A stretch of 64,000 bases of DNA from Ruminococcus sp. (GCA_017480485.1 JAFVAN010000038.1:1-64000); one strand, 5' to 3'; counted from the stretch's first letter, positions 26,151 through 35,458 are shown. Program-made: numbers and translations. Notes: a model not told the origin generated them from the letters alone.

Positions 26151-27609
26151 ACTCCTGCTCCTGCTGGGCAGGCAGCGCCTCTGCCTCGAACCAGAAGGTA
26201 GAGCCCTTGCCCTCCTCGGACTTTACGCCGAAGGCCCAGCCGTGCTTTTTCAGTATCTCCTTGCAGATGGAGAGGCCGAGGCCGGTACCCACCACGTCCC
26301 GCTTGTACTTCTCGCCGCGGTAGTAGCGGTCGAAGACCTTTGGCAGCAGCTCCTTTGAGATGCCGCGGCCGTTGTCGATGACCTCGATGCGGACGGCGTT
26401 TTGCTTATTGGTCTGCTTTATCCTGATGCGCTTGCTGTCGCCGCTGTAGTTGATGGCATTGTTGATGAAATTATACAGCACCTGATCCACCTTGTCGGCG
26501 TCGCCGCGGATGGTCCTGTCCTCGTCGGGGACGAAGCTTATGTCATAGCCCTGCTCCTCGATGAGCAGCGTATAGCGGGTGAGGACGTCGTGTATCTTAT
26601 CGTGGACGGAGAACTCGCTGTAGTTGAGCTCCATATTGCCGCTCTCCAGCTTTGAGAGCTCCAGGATATTGTTTACAAGGTTCGTTAGCCTGTCGGCCTC
26701 GTCGATGATTATATTAAGGTGCTCGTTTCTCTTCACGGGGTCGTCGCCCGAGAGGTCGCGTATCATCTCGGCATAGGCCTTGACCATTGTAAGGGGGGTG
26801 CGCAGGTCGTGAGAGATATTGGCGATGAGGTCCGTGCGGAGCTCCGAGACCTTGCCGATCTCGATCTTTGCCTTGTCCAGCACTGCCGAGAGCTCCTCGA
26901 TCTCCTTATAGCCCTTGGCGTCGAACTCCACGCCGAAATCTCCCGCGGCGAACTCCTTGGCGGTCTCGGTCATATCCACGATGGGCTGTGAGAGCCGCTT
27001 GGAGATGAACATTGTGATGATGAAGGCCAGCTCAAAGAGGATGATGGTTATGAATATCAGATGCTCGCGGATGATGGAGACGGTGGAGTCGATGGGGTCC
27101 ACGGCGGTCTCCACGAAGATATAATAGGGCTCCTCGCTCTCAGAGGTCTCAAAGCTCATGCAGAAGAATATCTCCTCGCTGCCGAAGTCCTCGTTCTTCT
27201 GGGTCCGTGTGAGCTCGTCCTTGCCGCTGTCGGCAAGCTCCGAGCGCAGCTCATAGATATACTTTCCGTGCTCGCCGTAGATATCCCGGAAGAGGAAGGA
27301 GAAGCTTCCAAGGTTGTTCTCTCCGACGATGACATTGCCCGCATTGTCCGTTATCACGATGCACATACTGTTATCGAAGGCGGTGCGCTTGAGCACGGAC
27401 CTCAGGTCTCCCGAGTCGTACTTTCTTGTAATGTTCTTTGCGGCGTTGGATACCGAGCGTATCTTTGCCGAGCGGTAGTAGCTGGCGAGGAAGAAATACT
27501 GGAACACCCACAGCAGCAGCAGTATGAGCAGGGCGAAAACCATGAAATACAGCCAGACATAGGAGCGCAGGCTGCGCCGCTTTCTTGCGGCCTTATCTGA
27601 TCTTTTCAA
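26149..27609 (-). CDS. Sensor histidine kinase
   Basis: 486-aa membrane kinase. TM1 ~18-40 and TM2 ~183-203 bracket a ~140-aa extracellular sensor domain; HAMP ~203-255; HisKA with phospho-acceptor His267 (NISHDLRTPLTM); HATPase with N box FINNAINYS, DNGRGIS and GTGLGLSICKEI. The start overlaps the response regulator gene by 17 nt, so the pair is coupled. The sensor domain gives no clue to the signal. Confidence 0.93.
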   Translation of the reverse strand: MKRSDKAARKRRSLRSYVWLYFMVFALLILLLLWVFQYFFLASYYRSAKIRSVSNAAKNITRKYDSGDLRSVLKRTAFDNSMCIVITDNAGNVIVGENNLGSFSFLFRDIYGEHGKYIYELRSELADSGKDELTRTQKNEDFGSEEIFFCMSFETSESEEPYYIFVETAVDPIDSTVSIIREHLIFITIILFELAFIITMFISKRLSQPIVDMTETAKEFAAGDFGVEFDAKGYKEIEELSAVLDKAKIEIGKVSELRTDLIANISHDLRTPLTMVKAYAEMIRDLSGDDPVKRNEHLNIIIDEADRLTNLVNNILELSKLESGNMELNYSEFSVHDKIHDVLTRYTLLIEEQGYDISFVPDEDRTIRGDADKVDQVLYNFINNAINYSGDSKRIRIKQTNKQNAVRIEVIDNGRGISKELLPKVFDRYYRGEKYKRDVVGTGLGLSICKEILKKHGWAFGVKSEEGKGSTFWFEAEALPAQQEQE

Positions 27610-28267
27610 ACTTATAACCCATTCCTCTCAGCGTAACGATAAGGTTTCTGTAGGGGCCAAGGCTGTTGCGCAGCATCTTGATGTGGGTATCGACGGTGCG
27701 GTCGTCGCCGTAGAAGTCGAAGCCCCAGACCTCCTCAAGCAGCTTTTCGCGGGATAGGGCGATGTTCATATTCTTGACGAGATAGAACAGCAGATCATAC
27801 TCCTTCGGGGTCATAGAGGCCTTGACGCCGTCGATGGTGACCTCGCGGGCGGTAAAGTTTATCACCAGGCCCTGATAGGTGATGACGTCCTCGGTCTTCT
27901 GGGAGGCCTTGACCCGGTTCATGACGGCCTTTACCCTTGCCATGAGCTCCTTGGGCGAGAAGGGCTTTACCACATAGTCGTCCACGCCGATCTCGAAGCC
28001 GAAGAGCTTGTCGTACTCCTCTCCTCTGGCGGAGAGCATTATGACGGGGATCTCCTTTAGCTTTTTTATCTCCTTGCAGGCGGAATAGCCGTCCAGCTTG
28101 GGCATCATGATATCCATGATGATGATATCGAAGTCCTGCTCGCGGACCTTTGCGACGGCGTCCATGCCGTCCTCGGCCTGAGTTACCTCGAAGCCGTTAA
28201 ATTCCGCATACTCTCTGATGAGCTCTCTAATCCTTATCTCATCATCCACAACTAACATTTTAGGCAT
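27593..28267 (-). CDS. OmpR/PhoB-family response regulator
   Basis: 224 aa, start ATG at 28267. Receiver domain with acidic pocket VVDDE and phospho-acceptor Asp52 (IIMDIMMPKLDG), Lys in VKPFSPKELMARV, then a winged-helix DNA-binding domain (LTPKEYDLLFYLVKN-like segment; DRTVDTHIKMLRNSL). Partner of the kinase that follows. The promoter is at 28347-28376. Targets are unknown; the divergent ECF-sigma unit is a candidate. Confidence 0.94.
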   Translation of the reverse strand: MPKMLVVDDEIRIRELIREYAEFNGFEVTQAEDGMDAVAKVREQDFDIIIMDIMMPKLDGYSACKEIKKLKEIPVIMLSARGEEYDKLFGFEIGVDDYVVKPFSPKELMARVKAVMNRVKASQKTEDVITYQGLVINFTAREVTIDGVKASMTPKEYDLLFYLVKNMNIALSREKLLEEVWGFDFYGDDRTVDTHIKMLRNSLGPYRNLIVTLRGMGYKFEKIR

Positions 28268-28346
28268 AGCGCTACCTCCGTTTATATTCAAATATGATAA
28301 CACGCCAATGTGTACACCGCGTGACAGGGCGGTGTTGTCTTTTTAT

Positions 28347-28376
28347 ATTATAGCACAAGGGGGCGGGGTTTTGCAA
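28347..28376 (-). promoter_or_regulatory. Promoter of the two-component operon
   Basis: Minus strand TTGCAA (28376-28371), 18-nt spacer, TATAAT (28352-28347); an ~70-nt leader follows. Confidence 0.7.
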
Positions 28377-28432
28377 TAGTTTTTTGAGGGAGCCGAGAAA
28401 TCAATTTGTAACTATTTGTTTCCGAGGCACGC

Positions 28433-28461
28433 TTGAAATAGGAGAGGAGCTGTGATATACT
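28433..28461 (+). promoter_or_regulatory. Promoter of the ECF-sigma unit
   Basis: TTGAAA (28433-28438), 17-nt spacer, TATACT (28456-28461). Divergent from the two-component promoter ~60 bp away. Confidence 0.75.
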
Positions 28462-28467
28462 TTATGG

Positions 28468-28602
28468 CAGCATCACACAGAGGCCGTGGGGCATCACATA
28501 AGAAAAAGAGAGCCTCGAAGCAAACGGAAAAGGAGACGGCATAACCAAGCTCGAGTAGTGATGCGCCGATCGGCTGTCTGAAAAAGGCGGCCGATTTTTT
28601 TG
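28468..28602 (+). ncRNA. Structured leader with terminator upstream of ECF sigma
   Basis: From the predicted start, a ~130-nt RNA has gcatcac (28470-28476) able to pair with gtgatgc (28558-28564), a second competing gcatcac at 28491-28497, an inner gaggc/gcctc pair (28480-28484 / 28512-28516), and then an intrinsic terminator atcggc...gccgat plus seven T (28569-28601). This is the layout of a transcription attenuator or a stand-alone small RNA ahead of the sigma gene. It matches no riboswitch class I know. Confidence 0.5.
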
Positions 28603-28675
28603 TGGGGCTGTCAGTTTTTTGGCGCGGTGGCGCACTATATATACAGAAGTAATTCCTGCGAAAGGCGGTGGGGGT

Positions 28676-29197
28676 ATGTCGGACGAAAAAATATTGCAGA
28701 GGCTAAGGCACAGCGAGGACGAAGGCTTTGCGCTGCTGGTGAAGAAATATGCCCCCTACGTTCGCACGGTGGTGCGGTCGCGGCTGGGAGAGCTGGGGGA
28801 CAGCAGCCTGACCGAGGATGCCGTGAGCGCGGTGTTCTTTGAGATACTTAAAGCGCTGCGGCGCCGAGGCCGAGAGGTCAGGAGCCTTAAGGCCCTTATC
28901 TCGGTGATCGCGGTGCGGCAGAGCTCGGCCATGTTCTCGGAGCAGGCCAAGAGCCTGCGGGCGGTGCCCCTTGAGGAGCAGTTCGAGGAGCCCATGTACG
29001 AGGCCGCCTACGACCGCGCCGAGCTGGTGCAGTCCTTGAAGAGCTTGGGCGAGCCCGACTGCGAGATATTTTTGAGAAAATACTTCCTTGGGCAGAAAAG
29101 CGCCGAGATAGGCGAGGCCCTTGGGATGAAGACCAACACTGTAGATCAGAGGATATCCCGGGGGCTGAAAAGGCTTAGGGACATGATGGAGGGCTGA
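28676..29197 (+). CDS. ECF-type RNA polymerase sigma factor
   Basis: 173 aa, start ATG at 28676 after a purine-rich site. Sigma region 2 (FALLVKKYAPYVRTVVRSRL ... TEDAVSAVFFEILKAL) and region 4 (LGEPDCEIFLRKYFLGQKSAEIGEALGMKTNTVDQRISRGLKRLR) are clear. The following gene begins 3 nt after the stop and has the shape of a membrane anti-sigma factor. Expression may pass through the attenuator-like leader. Confidence 0.9.
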   Translation: MSDEKILQRLRHSEDEGFALLVKKYAPYVRTVVRSRLGELGDSSLTEDAVSAVFFEILKALRRRGREVRSLKALISVIAVRQSSAMFSEQAKSLRAVPLEEQFEEPMYEAAYDRAELVQSLKSLGEPDCEIFLRKYFLGQKSAEIGEALGMKTNTVDQRISRGLKRLRDMMEG

Positions 29198-29200
29198 GGT

Positions 29201-30925
29201 ATGGAGAGGTTCTTAAAAGACTTTTTTGCCACCGCCGACGAGCAGGAGCTGGCGGAGTTCGAGCCTGAGCTTGAAAGGATAATCAAAAGCTGCCCCGACG
29301 AGGACGCGGGGATAATATCCCGAGTGAACGAGCGGGCAGTGGCCGAGGGCGAGCCCCTGAGGGCCTCGGCTCCGCTTAAAAAGAAAACGGCGCTGCCTGC
29401 GGTGGTGGCGGCGGTGCTGACCATAGCGCTGTTTGCGGGGATATTCAGCCGCCTTGGGCCCCAGCAGAGGTCGGGGCCCGAAGCCCCTCCGACAGTGGCT
29501 GCTCCCTCGGAGGATAGCATCACTGACATTGCCCCGAACGACAGCGAGGGGGGCGACGCGCTAAGCTACGAGGACACTATGGCCCTGCAGGTCTACGACT
29601 TTTTCGACGCCTGCTGCGTGGCGGCTGGGGAGGGTATGCTGAGCCTCGACGACCTGCCCTTCAGGGGCTTTGTGGCCGATCTTGAAGCCCCCGACAGCAT
29701 GGGCTATAAGACCCTTATGGAGCTTAAACAGAAGCTGGAGCAGGGCTACAGCACCCTTGCCTCAGAGCTCTACTATGGGCGGGGGCTCACCTATGACATC
29801 CCCGGCTTCTTTTCCGCCGAGACGGACCGAGACGGCGTGGTCACGGTCCATATACCCCAGCCGGAGCTTCCGGAGAGCGGCAGGCTCTATGTTTACATCA
29901 CGCCTGACCTGACTGTGGCCATCGCCCAGTGGCAGCCCTCGGCAAACAGCCCCTACGCCAGCCGCAAGGGCGAGAGGGAGAATATAACGGTCATCGGCTT
30001 CGGCGAGGTGGTCCGACCCGACATGGCCTACGGCTCCTCGGCCTCCGGCACGGTCTACGACTCCGACGCCGTCCCATGGGAGGAGAGCGGGGACTATTCC
30101 GATATCCTGACGAGCTTCGGGGCAGAGACCGAGGGGCTTAGGGTCTTTGAGCACCCCCTGAGGATGTCCTCCTCCGGCAGGCTTGGGCTGATGCTGGCGG
30201 GCTACAGGAAGCTTGGCGGCTATCCCTTTATGGAGCTCTACCTGCTGGCTGAGTCCACGGACGGCCTGCCCATTATCCCGGACGGGACAGAATATCTTGA
30301 AACGGACATAAGCGCAGGCTTCCTCGAAAGCTACGAAGCATCCGGCTGGGCGCTCGGGTGGACGACGAACAGTGAAGACCCCACCCACATGATGTGCCGC
30401 CTGACCCTGCCCCTGCCCGAGGGCCAGAGCTTCGAGGACATGAGGAACAGTGTGCTGACGCTGGACATCGGCAACATCGCAAGCCCCGACGAGGTCTACT
30501 ATTACAACTCCTGCCAGCTTATGCTGGTGCTGCTGGAGGAGGGCTATCAGCCGGCGGCGGAGCTGTCGATAACCAAGGTCCGGGGCGACGGCACGGAGCT
30601 TGGGTCCCTTGACGCCGATGACAGCGAGCTCCGGGAGCAGGTCATGAGCTTTATAGGCTCTGTGGTCCACACCCCTGCAGGCATCTCCTTGAGCCGCATA
30701 TCTGACAGCTATCACATCGAGCTGGACCCCGAGACGGTGTACTACCATATCACCTTCGGGGAGGTATCGGTGGTGTGCTCGACGGACACGGACATTGACC
30801 CGAACACCCTTCTTTACGGCGCCCTTCAATCCTATGTGGAGGCGGGCAACACCCTTTATGTCGTAAGCTCCGGCAGAGAGGAAAACAAGGAGCTGGTGGC
30901 CCTGCTGGACGAGAAGTTTTCATAA
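29201..30925 (+). CDS. Probable membrane anti-sigma factor with large extracellular domain
   Basis: 574 aa. A ~45-aa acidic cytosolic segment (FLKDFFATADEQELAEFEPELERIIKS) is followed by one membrane helix (~47-66, LPAVVAAVLTIALFAGIF) and a ~500-aa outside domain, Pro/Ser-linked and beta-rich. Topology and position directly after an ECF sigma gene suggest an anti-sigma factor; there is no zinc-binding HxxxCxxC motif, so the class is atypical. The outer domain is unrecognised. Confidence 0.6.
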   Translation: MERFLKDFFATADEQELAEFEPELERIIKSCPDEDAGIISRVNERAVAEGEPLRASAPLKKKTALPAVVAAVLTIALFAGIFSRLGPQQRSGPEAPPTVAAPSEDSITDIAPNDSEGGDALSYEDTMALQVYDFFDACCVAAGEGMLSLDDLPFRGFVADLEAPDSMGYKTLMELKQKLEQGYSTLASELYYGRGLTYDIPGFFSAETDRDGVVTVHIPQPELPESGRLYVYITPDLTVAIAQWQPSANSPYASRKGERENITVIGFGEVVRPDMAYGSSASGTVYDSDAVPWEESGDYSDILTSFGAETEGLRVFEHPLRMSSSGRLGLMLAGYRKLGGYPFMELYLLAESTDGLPIIPDGTEYLETDISAGFLESYEASGWALGWTTNSEDPTHMMCRLTLPLPEGQSFEDMRNSVLTLDIGNIASPDEVYYYNSCQLMLVLLEEGYQPAAELSITKVRGDGTELGSLDADDSELREQVMSFIGSVVHTPAGISLSRISDSYHIELDPETVYYHITFGEVSVVCSTDTDIDPNTLLYGALQSYVEAGNTLYVVSSGREENKELVALLDEKFS

Positions 30926-30936
30926 TTGCACAAAGT

Positions 30937-30977
30937 AAAAAAGTTATCTCACCACAAAGGGGTGAGATAACTTTTTT
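30937..30977. terminator. Bidirectional terminator between convergent units
   Basis: Perfect stem aaaaaagttatctcacc / ggtgagataactttttt. It serves the anti-sigma gene on the plus strand and the phosphonate operon on the minus strand; its right edge overlaps the TAA of the YidC-TagF gene. Confidence 0.85.
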
Positions 30978-33016
30978 TATCTGTTCGTTCTTTTGTTTAT
31001 TGACCTTATGATATATTTCCCGCAAAGCACAGCGCTTTTCCCCACATTGTAAACATGCTCGTGGAAGGCCTTGTCAATAGCCTTGCTGTACTGCTCTTTT
31101 TCGGAAAGCACCTGATCTATCAGCTCGCAGATATCATCAAGCGCATCCGGGGCAACGACCTTGCCCATCACGGGCCTCAGCCTTTTGTTCATGGGCTCGA
31201 TGTTTATCTGCTCGTAATCATGATTCATGATCTTCATGGGGGTATCAATATATACCACAGGGTGCTTGGTCACAAATGCAAACTCACAAGCGATGTCCGA
31301 CCAATCCGTGATGAGCAGATCGGATTCCATAACGGGGTTTGTTATAGAAAAATCAGTCTGTATCTCGATATTGTCAAAGGACGCATATTTTTCCTTCATC
31401 TGCTCGAAGCGCTCGGGCTCATGCCTTACCTGCTGGGGGTGAGGACGAAGTATGATATCATAGTCGCCCTTTGAAAGCTCGTCAAGCAGCTTTTCGGCGC
31501 AGAGCTCGATAATGTTTTCGGGCTGCCAGGAGGGGGCTATCAGTATCTGTGGCCTTTCGTGGGCCGGATGCTCGCGGCTCTCATAGTCCGCCAGCATTGA
31601 ATCTATCAAGGGGTAACCCGTTTCCACTATCAGCTTCTCTGGCGTTTTGTAGAGCTTTTCATAGGCTCTGATCTCTTCAAACTGGTCTATCCCGGGGCAC
31701 AGTATCGTATCGAACCAATCGAGAGCGCCCTTGCGGTAAAACGAGATGCTTCCCATACCGTGGCAGGCAAAAACATACTCTATGTCCTTCCTTACCCGCG
31801 ATCTCTTTATGTGATACTTTTCAAGATCGGGCACTGTCATAACGCACATATCGCAGTCGAGCTTCATAAACAGCGGGATAAGGTATCTGTCGCTTGAGAC
31901 ATAGTAGGACCTGATCTGCTCTCTCGGGTCCTTGAAAATGTTGTCGTTGGGGTCGCTGGTAACGTAATGTATCACTATATCGGAGTGCTCGCAGATGTAG
32001 CTTATAATAGCCTCATAATACTTGAAAAAGCCGTTGGACTCGGAGTAGAACATCAGCTGCATATCCTTGTTGGAGAAGAAGCGCTTGTAATCTGCGGCCT
32101 CTCTTTTTTTATGCTTGCTGTATTCCTCCTCCTTGAGCTTCTTCTGCTGTTTTATCAGCATAAGCTTGTTATAGTCTACGTATTTTTTCGGAGGTATGAC
32201 AAGGTTGGTCACCACCATCAGCGGGATGGCAAAAAGGTTTCCAAATATCCAATATAGCCCGACGCCGCAGGGCACGATCAGCGCAAAATAGGTCGAGAAG
32301 GCGACCATAAACACGGTAGTGGCTATTTTATTCAGCTTGCCCTGGGCGATCTGCAAAACATTTAGCCTGTTCTGTGCAAAGCACAGCAGCCAGGCGCTCA
32401 AGCCGGCCAGCAGCGGGATGAGCAGGAGGATGTAGTTTCCCTTGAATGAGGGGGTCTTTCCGAGGTCTATACCGAGGAAGGTCATATCGAGCCCGAGGAT
32501 GCTGCTGATGTCGCTGCGGCTCACGTCCGCAGGGGGCTCAAGGCCGGCTCTCAGCTTTTCGGCAATAGTGATCTGGTAGGTGCTGCCCGCATCGGAGATG
32601 CCGACCGTATTGATAAGCCAGCTGTTGAGCTTATCCACCGTCTCGCTGCCCACCGAGAGCACATAGCTGAGCGGCCTGTAGATAACGCCCACAAGCCCCA
32701 GGACTATCGGTATTTGCAGCAGCAGCGGAAGCATATCCAGAAACGGATTGTACTTATATTTTTTATAAAGCGCCACCTGCTCGTCGGTGTACTTGTCCTT
32801 GTCGTCTATGTACTTTATCTTCAATTCATCCAGCTTCGGCTGCAGGTTCACCATCTTGATGGAATTCTTCTGAGTCATTATGCTCAGAGGGAACAGCAGC
32901 ACCTTTGTCAAAAGGGTGAACAGGATTATAGACAGCCCGTAGTTCCCGATGAGAGAATAGCAGGCGCGCATCACATAGCCGAGTATCTCGGAAAGGAAGG
33001 TGATAATATGTGACAT
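30977..33016 (-). CDS. YidC/Oxa1 insertase - CDP-glycerol glycerophosphotransferase fusion
   Basis: 679-aa fusion. Residues 1-~275 are a YidC/Oxa1/Alb3 insertase: membrane helices near 25-45, 95-120, 195-215 and 230-262, core QPKLDELKIKYIDDKDKY and PFLDMLPLLLQIPIVLGL. The groove Arg of YidC is Lys38 here (TLLTKVLLFPL). A basic linker (278-310) leads to a TagB/TagF-like domain (311-679) with FACHGMGSI (His419), RPHP (His526) and LLITDWSDIACEF, the CDP-polyol phosphotransferase motifs. Last gene of the phosphonate operon, 9 nt after a small membrane protein gene. The donor could be CDP-glycerol or CMP-AEP (inference). Housekeeping YidC is expected elsewhere. Confidence 0.88.
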   Translation of the reverse strand: MSHIITFLSEILGYVMRACYSLIGNYGLSIILFTLLTKVLLFPLSIMTQKNSIKMVNLQPKLDELKIKYIDDKDKYTDEQVALYKKYKYNPFLDMLPLLLQIPIVLGLVGVIYRPLSYVLSVGSETVDKLNSWLINTVGISDAGSTYQITIAEKLRAGLEPPADVSRSDISSILGLDMTFLGIDLGKTPSFKGNYILLLIPLLAGLSAWLLCFAQNRLNVLQIAQGKLNKIATTVFMVAFSTYFALIVPCGVGLYWIFGNLFAIPLMVVTNLVIPPKKYVDYNKLMLIKQQKKLKEEEYSKHKKREAADYKRFFSNKDMQLMFYSESNGFFKYYEAIISYICEHSDIVIHYVTSDPNDNIFKDPREQIRSYYVSSDRYLIPLFMKLDCDMCVMTVPDLEKYHIKRSRVRKDIEYVFACHGMGSISFYRKGALDWFDTILCPGIDQFEEIRAYEKLYKTPEKLIVETGYPLIDSMLADYESREHPAHERPQILIAPSWQPENIIELCAEKLLDELSKGDYDIILRPHPQQVRHEPERFEQMKEKYASFDNIEIQTDFSITNPVMESDLLITDWSDIACEFAFVTKHPVVYIDTPMKIMNHDYEQINIEPMNKRLRPVMGKVVAPDALDDICELIDQVLSEKEQYSKAIDKAFHEHVYNVGKSAVLCGKYIIRSINKRTNR

Positions 33017-33025
33017 ACCGTTTCC

Positions 33026-33328
33026 TTAGCTGTCCTGCTCGGTCTCGTCGCCGTCCAGCAGGTCCTCGGCTGTCATTACGCCGCCCTGTGTTTCTCTCTC
33101 GGGAGCAGCCTCGGTATTACCCTCGTCCTTTTTGCGAAGCTTTCTTTTCATCCTGTTCAGGAATATGCCTATGCCCGTGCCGCACGCGATGACGATGCCC
33201 GCAATTATCTGTATCACATAACTTGTGGTTGCGGGGTCGATGTAAGCGTGGGCTGTCGGCGTCATAACAACGATCGCGCCCAGGGCATAGAAAGCAAACC
33301 GAAGTGCATTAAAAGCTTTTCTTTTCAT
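33026..33328 (-). CDS. Small exported/membrane protein of the phosphonate operon
   Basis: 100 aa. An N-terminal hydrophobic segment ending THAYIDPA looks like a signal peptide with cleavage after THA; a second helix (SYVIQIIAGIVIACGTGIGIF, ~41-61) is followed by a highly basic stretch (NRMKRKLRKK) and an acidic tail. Small proteins with the AYIDP-TT-YVIQIIAG pattern accompany membrane sulfatase-like transferase genes in other Firmicutes (recollection, not searched). It is likely a partner of the flanking transferases and YidC-TagF. Confidence 0.7.
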   Translation of the reverse strand: MKRKAFNALRFAFYALGAIVVMTPTAHAYIDPATTSYVIQIIAGIVIACGTGIGIFLNRMKRKLRKKDEGNTEAAPERETQGGVMTAEDLLDGDETEQDS

Positions 33329-33382
33329 AGTATCACATCACCTTTATAAAAAATTAGTTGTGTTATTTATATCCGCATATCA

Positions 33383-35458
33383 TCAATAGGGCTCGCTGAG
33401 CTCAAGGAGGATGTCGGGAGGGCCTGCGTTTTCTCTTTCGGCAAGGTCCTCGCGGTCTCCCGTGAAATAGTATCCGTAAGCGGAACCGCCGTGGTTGTGA
33501 TCGACATTTCGCTTGAAGTTGATATCTCCCACATACTCAAAGCCATACCGCTGAAAGACAAGGCGCTCTCTTTGCTCGTCCTCGGGGATATCAAAGATCG
33601 GCCGCCCAAAGAGAGCCTCGTCGCCTTCCCTTTCCAGTCCTGCGGCTGCAATGCAGGTGGCAAGATAATCGGTATGGTGTATGGGCGCACTTGATGTCTG
33701 CATCTCGTCGTGGTGCTCGTTCGCGGTCTTGATGTACCAGATAGGCATATTGTCCTTATTCAAGTGCTTACCGTGGTCGGAGGTCACGATGATGACAGAG
33801 GAGTCATAAAGGCCCATCTCCTTCAGCTGGTCGGTGTATTCCTTTAGTATATCCAGACAGTCGCAAACGCTGCCTGAGGCCGCTTCACGTGTTAGGCCGT
33901 GAGTCCCATCCAGATGCTCGACGATAAAGTAATTCTTATCACTTTCGGATCTCTCAAGCTTCAGTGATGTAAGAAAGCTATTGTTGCCAATTATGCACTC
34001 GTTTGAATAAAGGATGGCTCGGTCCATCTCTTCAACTTTGTTAAGGAACGAAGACTTTAGGAACAGCGGCATATATCTGTATGCGGCGAGAGTGTTAATA
34101 TTGGAATACACACCCTCGTACATTACTTCTATGGTATCCTCTTCTTGGAATTCACAGTTGTCGAAGCTTTCGGCAAAGGCATTATAGTTATATGCGAAAT
34201 CGCCGAACACGTTCACCGTGTAATTTGCCTCATGCAGCCTTGAATAAAACGAGGTGCAGCGCTCTGACGTCCAGCTCTCTTTGATCCATTCATTAAGGCT
34301 GTACTCGGGAGGCTCGTCGGCGCCCGAGAGCATCTGTGGTATTGACAGAAATGTTGAGTCATACATCATGCAGGCGTTGTCGTAGTATGTAAAGTCTTTA
34401 AGGCATTCAAACCTTTCCGGCTCCCTCTCATAGACGTCGTCAAAAAAATGCCTGTCTGCTTCGTCGAGAATAAATGTGATAACGTTTTTATTGCCGGAAA
34501 CGACAAACTGCTCCTCGTTGTTGAGCATGTATCTTTCATGGGTCGAAAGGCTGTGGTCTGATGTTAAGATCAGGACCCCGAGAGAAAGCAGCTGTATGCC
34601 CCCAATGAACAGCCCTGCAAACACATGGGCGTTGCGCGCTATCGTGTTGCCCTTGATGGCCTTAAAGCGCCCAGATATCAGCAGGAACGCTATCGGCAGC
34701 AGGAACAGCAGCACCCAGATCACTGCGTTGATGATCTTTTGGGTGGCCATAGAGTCCCAATCCACAGGTTGCCCAATAAAAGCCGGAAGGTCCCGATTCA
34801 TAAAGGCATACTGGCAGTACACACAAAGCGTAAGCCCAACGGCTGCGGCGGAGATGTACTTAAATGCCTTGTCGCTAAGCGAGCAGGCAGCTATAGAAGA
34901 GATCAGTATAAACACTATTGCCTTGATAAAAATATACGGCGCAAAATCAAAAAACACAAACAGAAAGTCCTTTGAATTCAGGAAATATGTCTCCGAAGGA
35001 ACATACACGATGGTTGTAAACAGCAGGGGAAACGCTGCTGCCAGCGCCATGGGGAAGTTTTTCGGGTGCGGGCCGTCGGAAAGGAAATTTAGCAAGGCCG
35101 CCGATACAGTTTCGATAAGCGAGAAAAAGACCATACCGCAGGCTGCGGATGAAGCGAGCATATACAGCTTGCTGCCATCGGCGTAGCGATAAAAGCCGTG
35201 AGCCATATACGCAAGGGCAAGAGCGGCTATGATATGATATATGATGGGGAGCTTTATCAGCAGGGTGTGAAGCTTTATTCTGTAAAACAAAACGCACAGC
35301 AGCACGAGCACCGCTATGACAGCGGGCAGAGGGAGCTGGAAAAAGATAGTCATAAACACCGTTGCTGCGGCAAAAATGACCATAAACACGATGCCGTATA
35401 TCAGGCCGACAGTCTTTGACTCGGAGATCGGCCGCAAAAGCAGTTTCAATACTGGCAT
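33383..35458 (-). CDS. Membrane-bound alkaline-phosphatase-superfamily transferase, paralogue 1
   Basis: 691 aa, third of three tandem paralogues in transcription order. About nine membrane helices occupy residues 15-310; the extracellular C-terminal domain has LtaS/EptA/sulfatase-type sites: NVITFILDEADRHFF (metal Asp), YDSTFLSIPQMLSG (probable Thr/Ser nucleophile before an SIPxML motif as in phosphoethanolamine transferases), FIVEHLDGTHG and VTSDHGKH (metal ligands), HHTDYLATCIAAAGL. Such enzymes move phosphoglycerol or phosphoethanolamine groups onto glycans or lipids. In this operon AEP is the plausible group (inference). It has its own promoter at 35522-35550. Confidence 0.82.
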   Translation of the reverse strand: MPVLKLLLRPISESKTVGLIYGIVFMVIFAAATVFMTIFFQLPLPAVIAVLVLLCVLFYRIKLHTLLIKLPIIYHIIAALALAYMAHGFYRYADGSKLYMLASSAACGMVFFSLIETVSAALLNFLSDGPHPKNFPMALAAAFPLLFTTIVYVPSETYFLNSKDFLFVFFDFAPYIFIKAIVFILISSIAACSLSDKAFKYISAAAVGLTLCVYCQYAFMNRDLPAFIGQPVDWDSMATQKIINAVIWVLLFLLPIAFLLISGRFKAIKGNTIARNAHVFAGLFIGGIQLLSLGVLILTSDHSLSTHERYMLNNEEQFVVSGNKNVITFILDEADRHFFDDVYEREPERFECLKDFTYYDNACMMYDSTFLSIPQMLSGADEPPEYSLNEWIKESWTSERCTSFYSRLHEANYTVNVFGDFAYNYNAFAESFDNCEFQEEDTIEVMYEGVYSNINTLAAYRYMPLFLKSSFLNKVEEMDRAILYSNECIIGNNSFLTSLKLERSESDKNYFIVEHLDGTHGLTREAASGSVCDCLDILKEYTDQLKEMGLYDSSVIIVTSDHGKHLNKDNMPIWYIKTANEHHDEMQTSSAPIHHTDYLATCIAAAGLEREGDEALFGRPIFDIPEDEQRERLVFQRYGFEYVGDINFKRNVDHNHGGSAYGYYFTGDREDLAERENAGPPDILLELSEPY

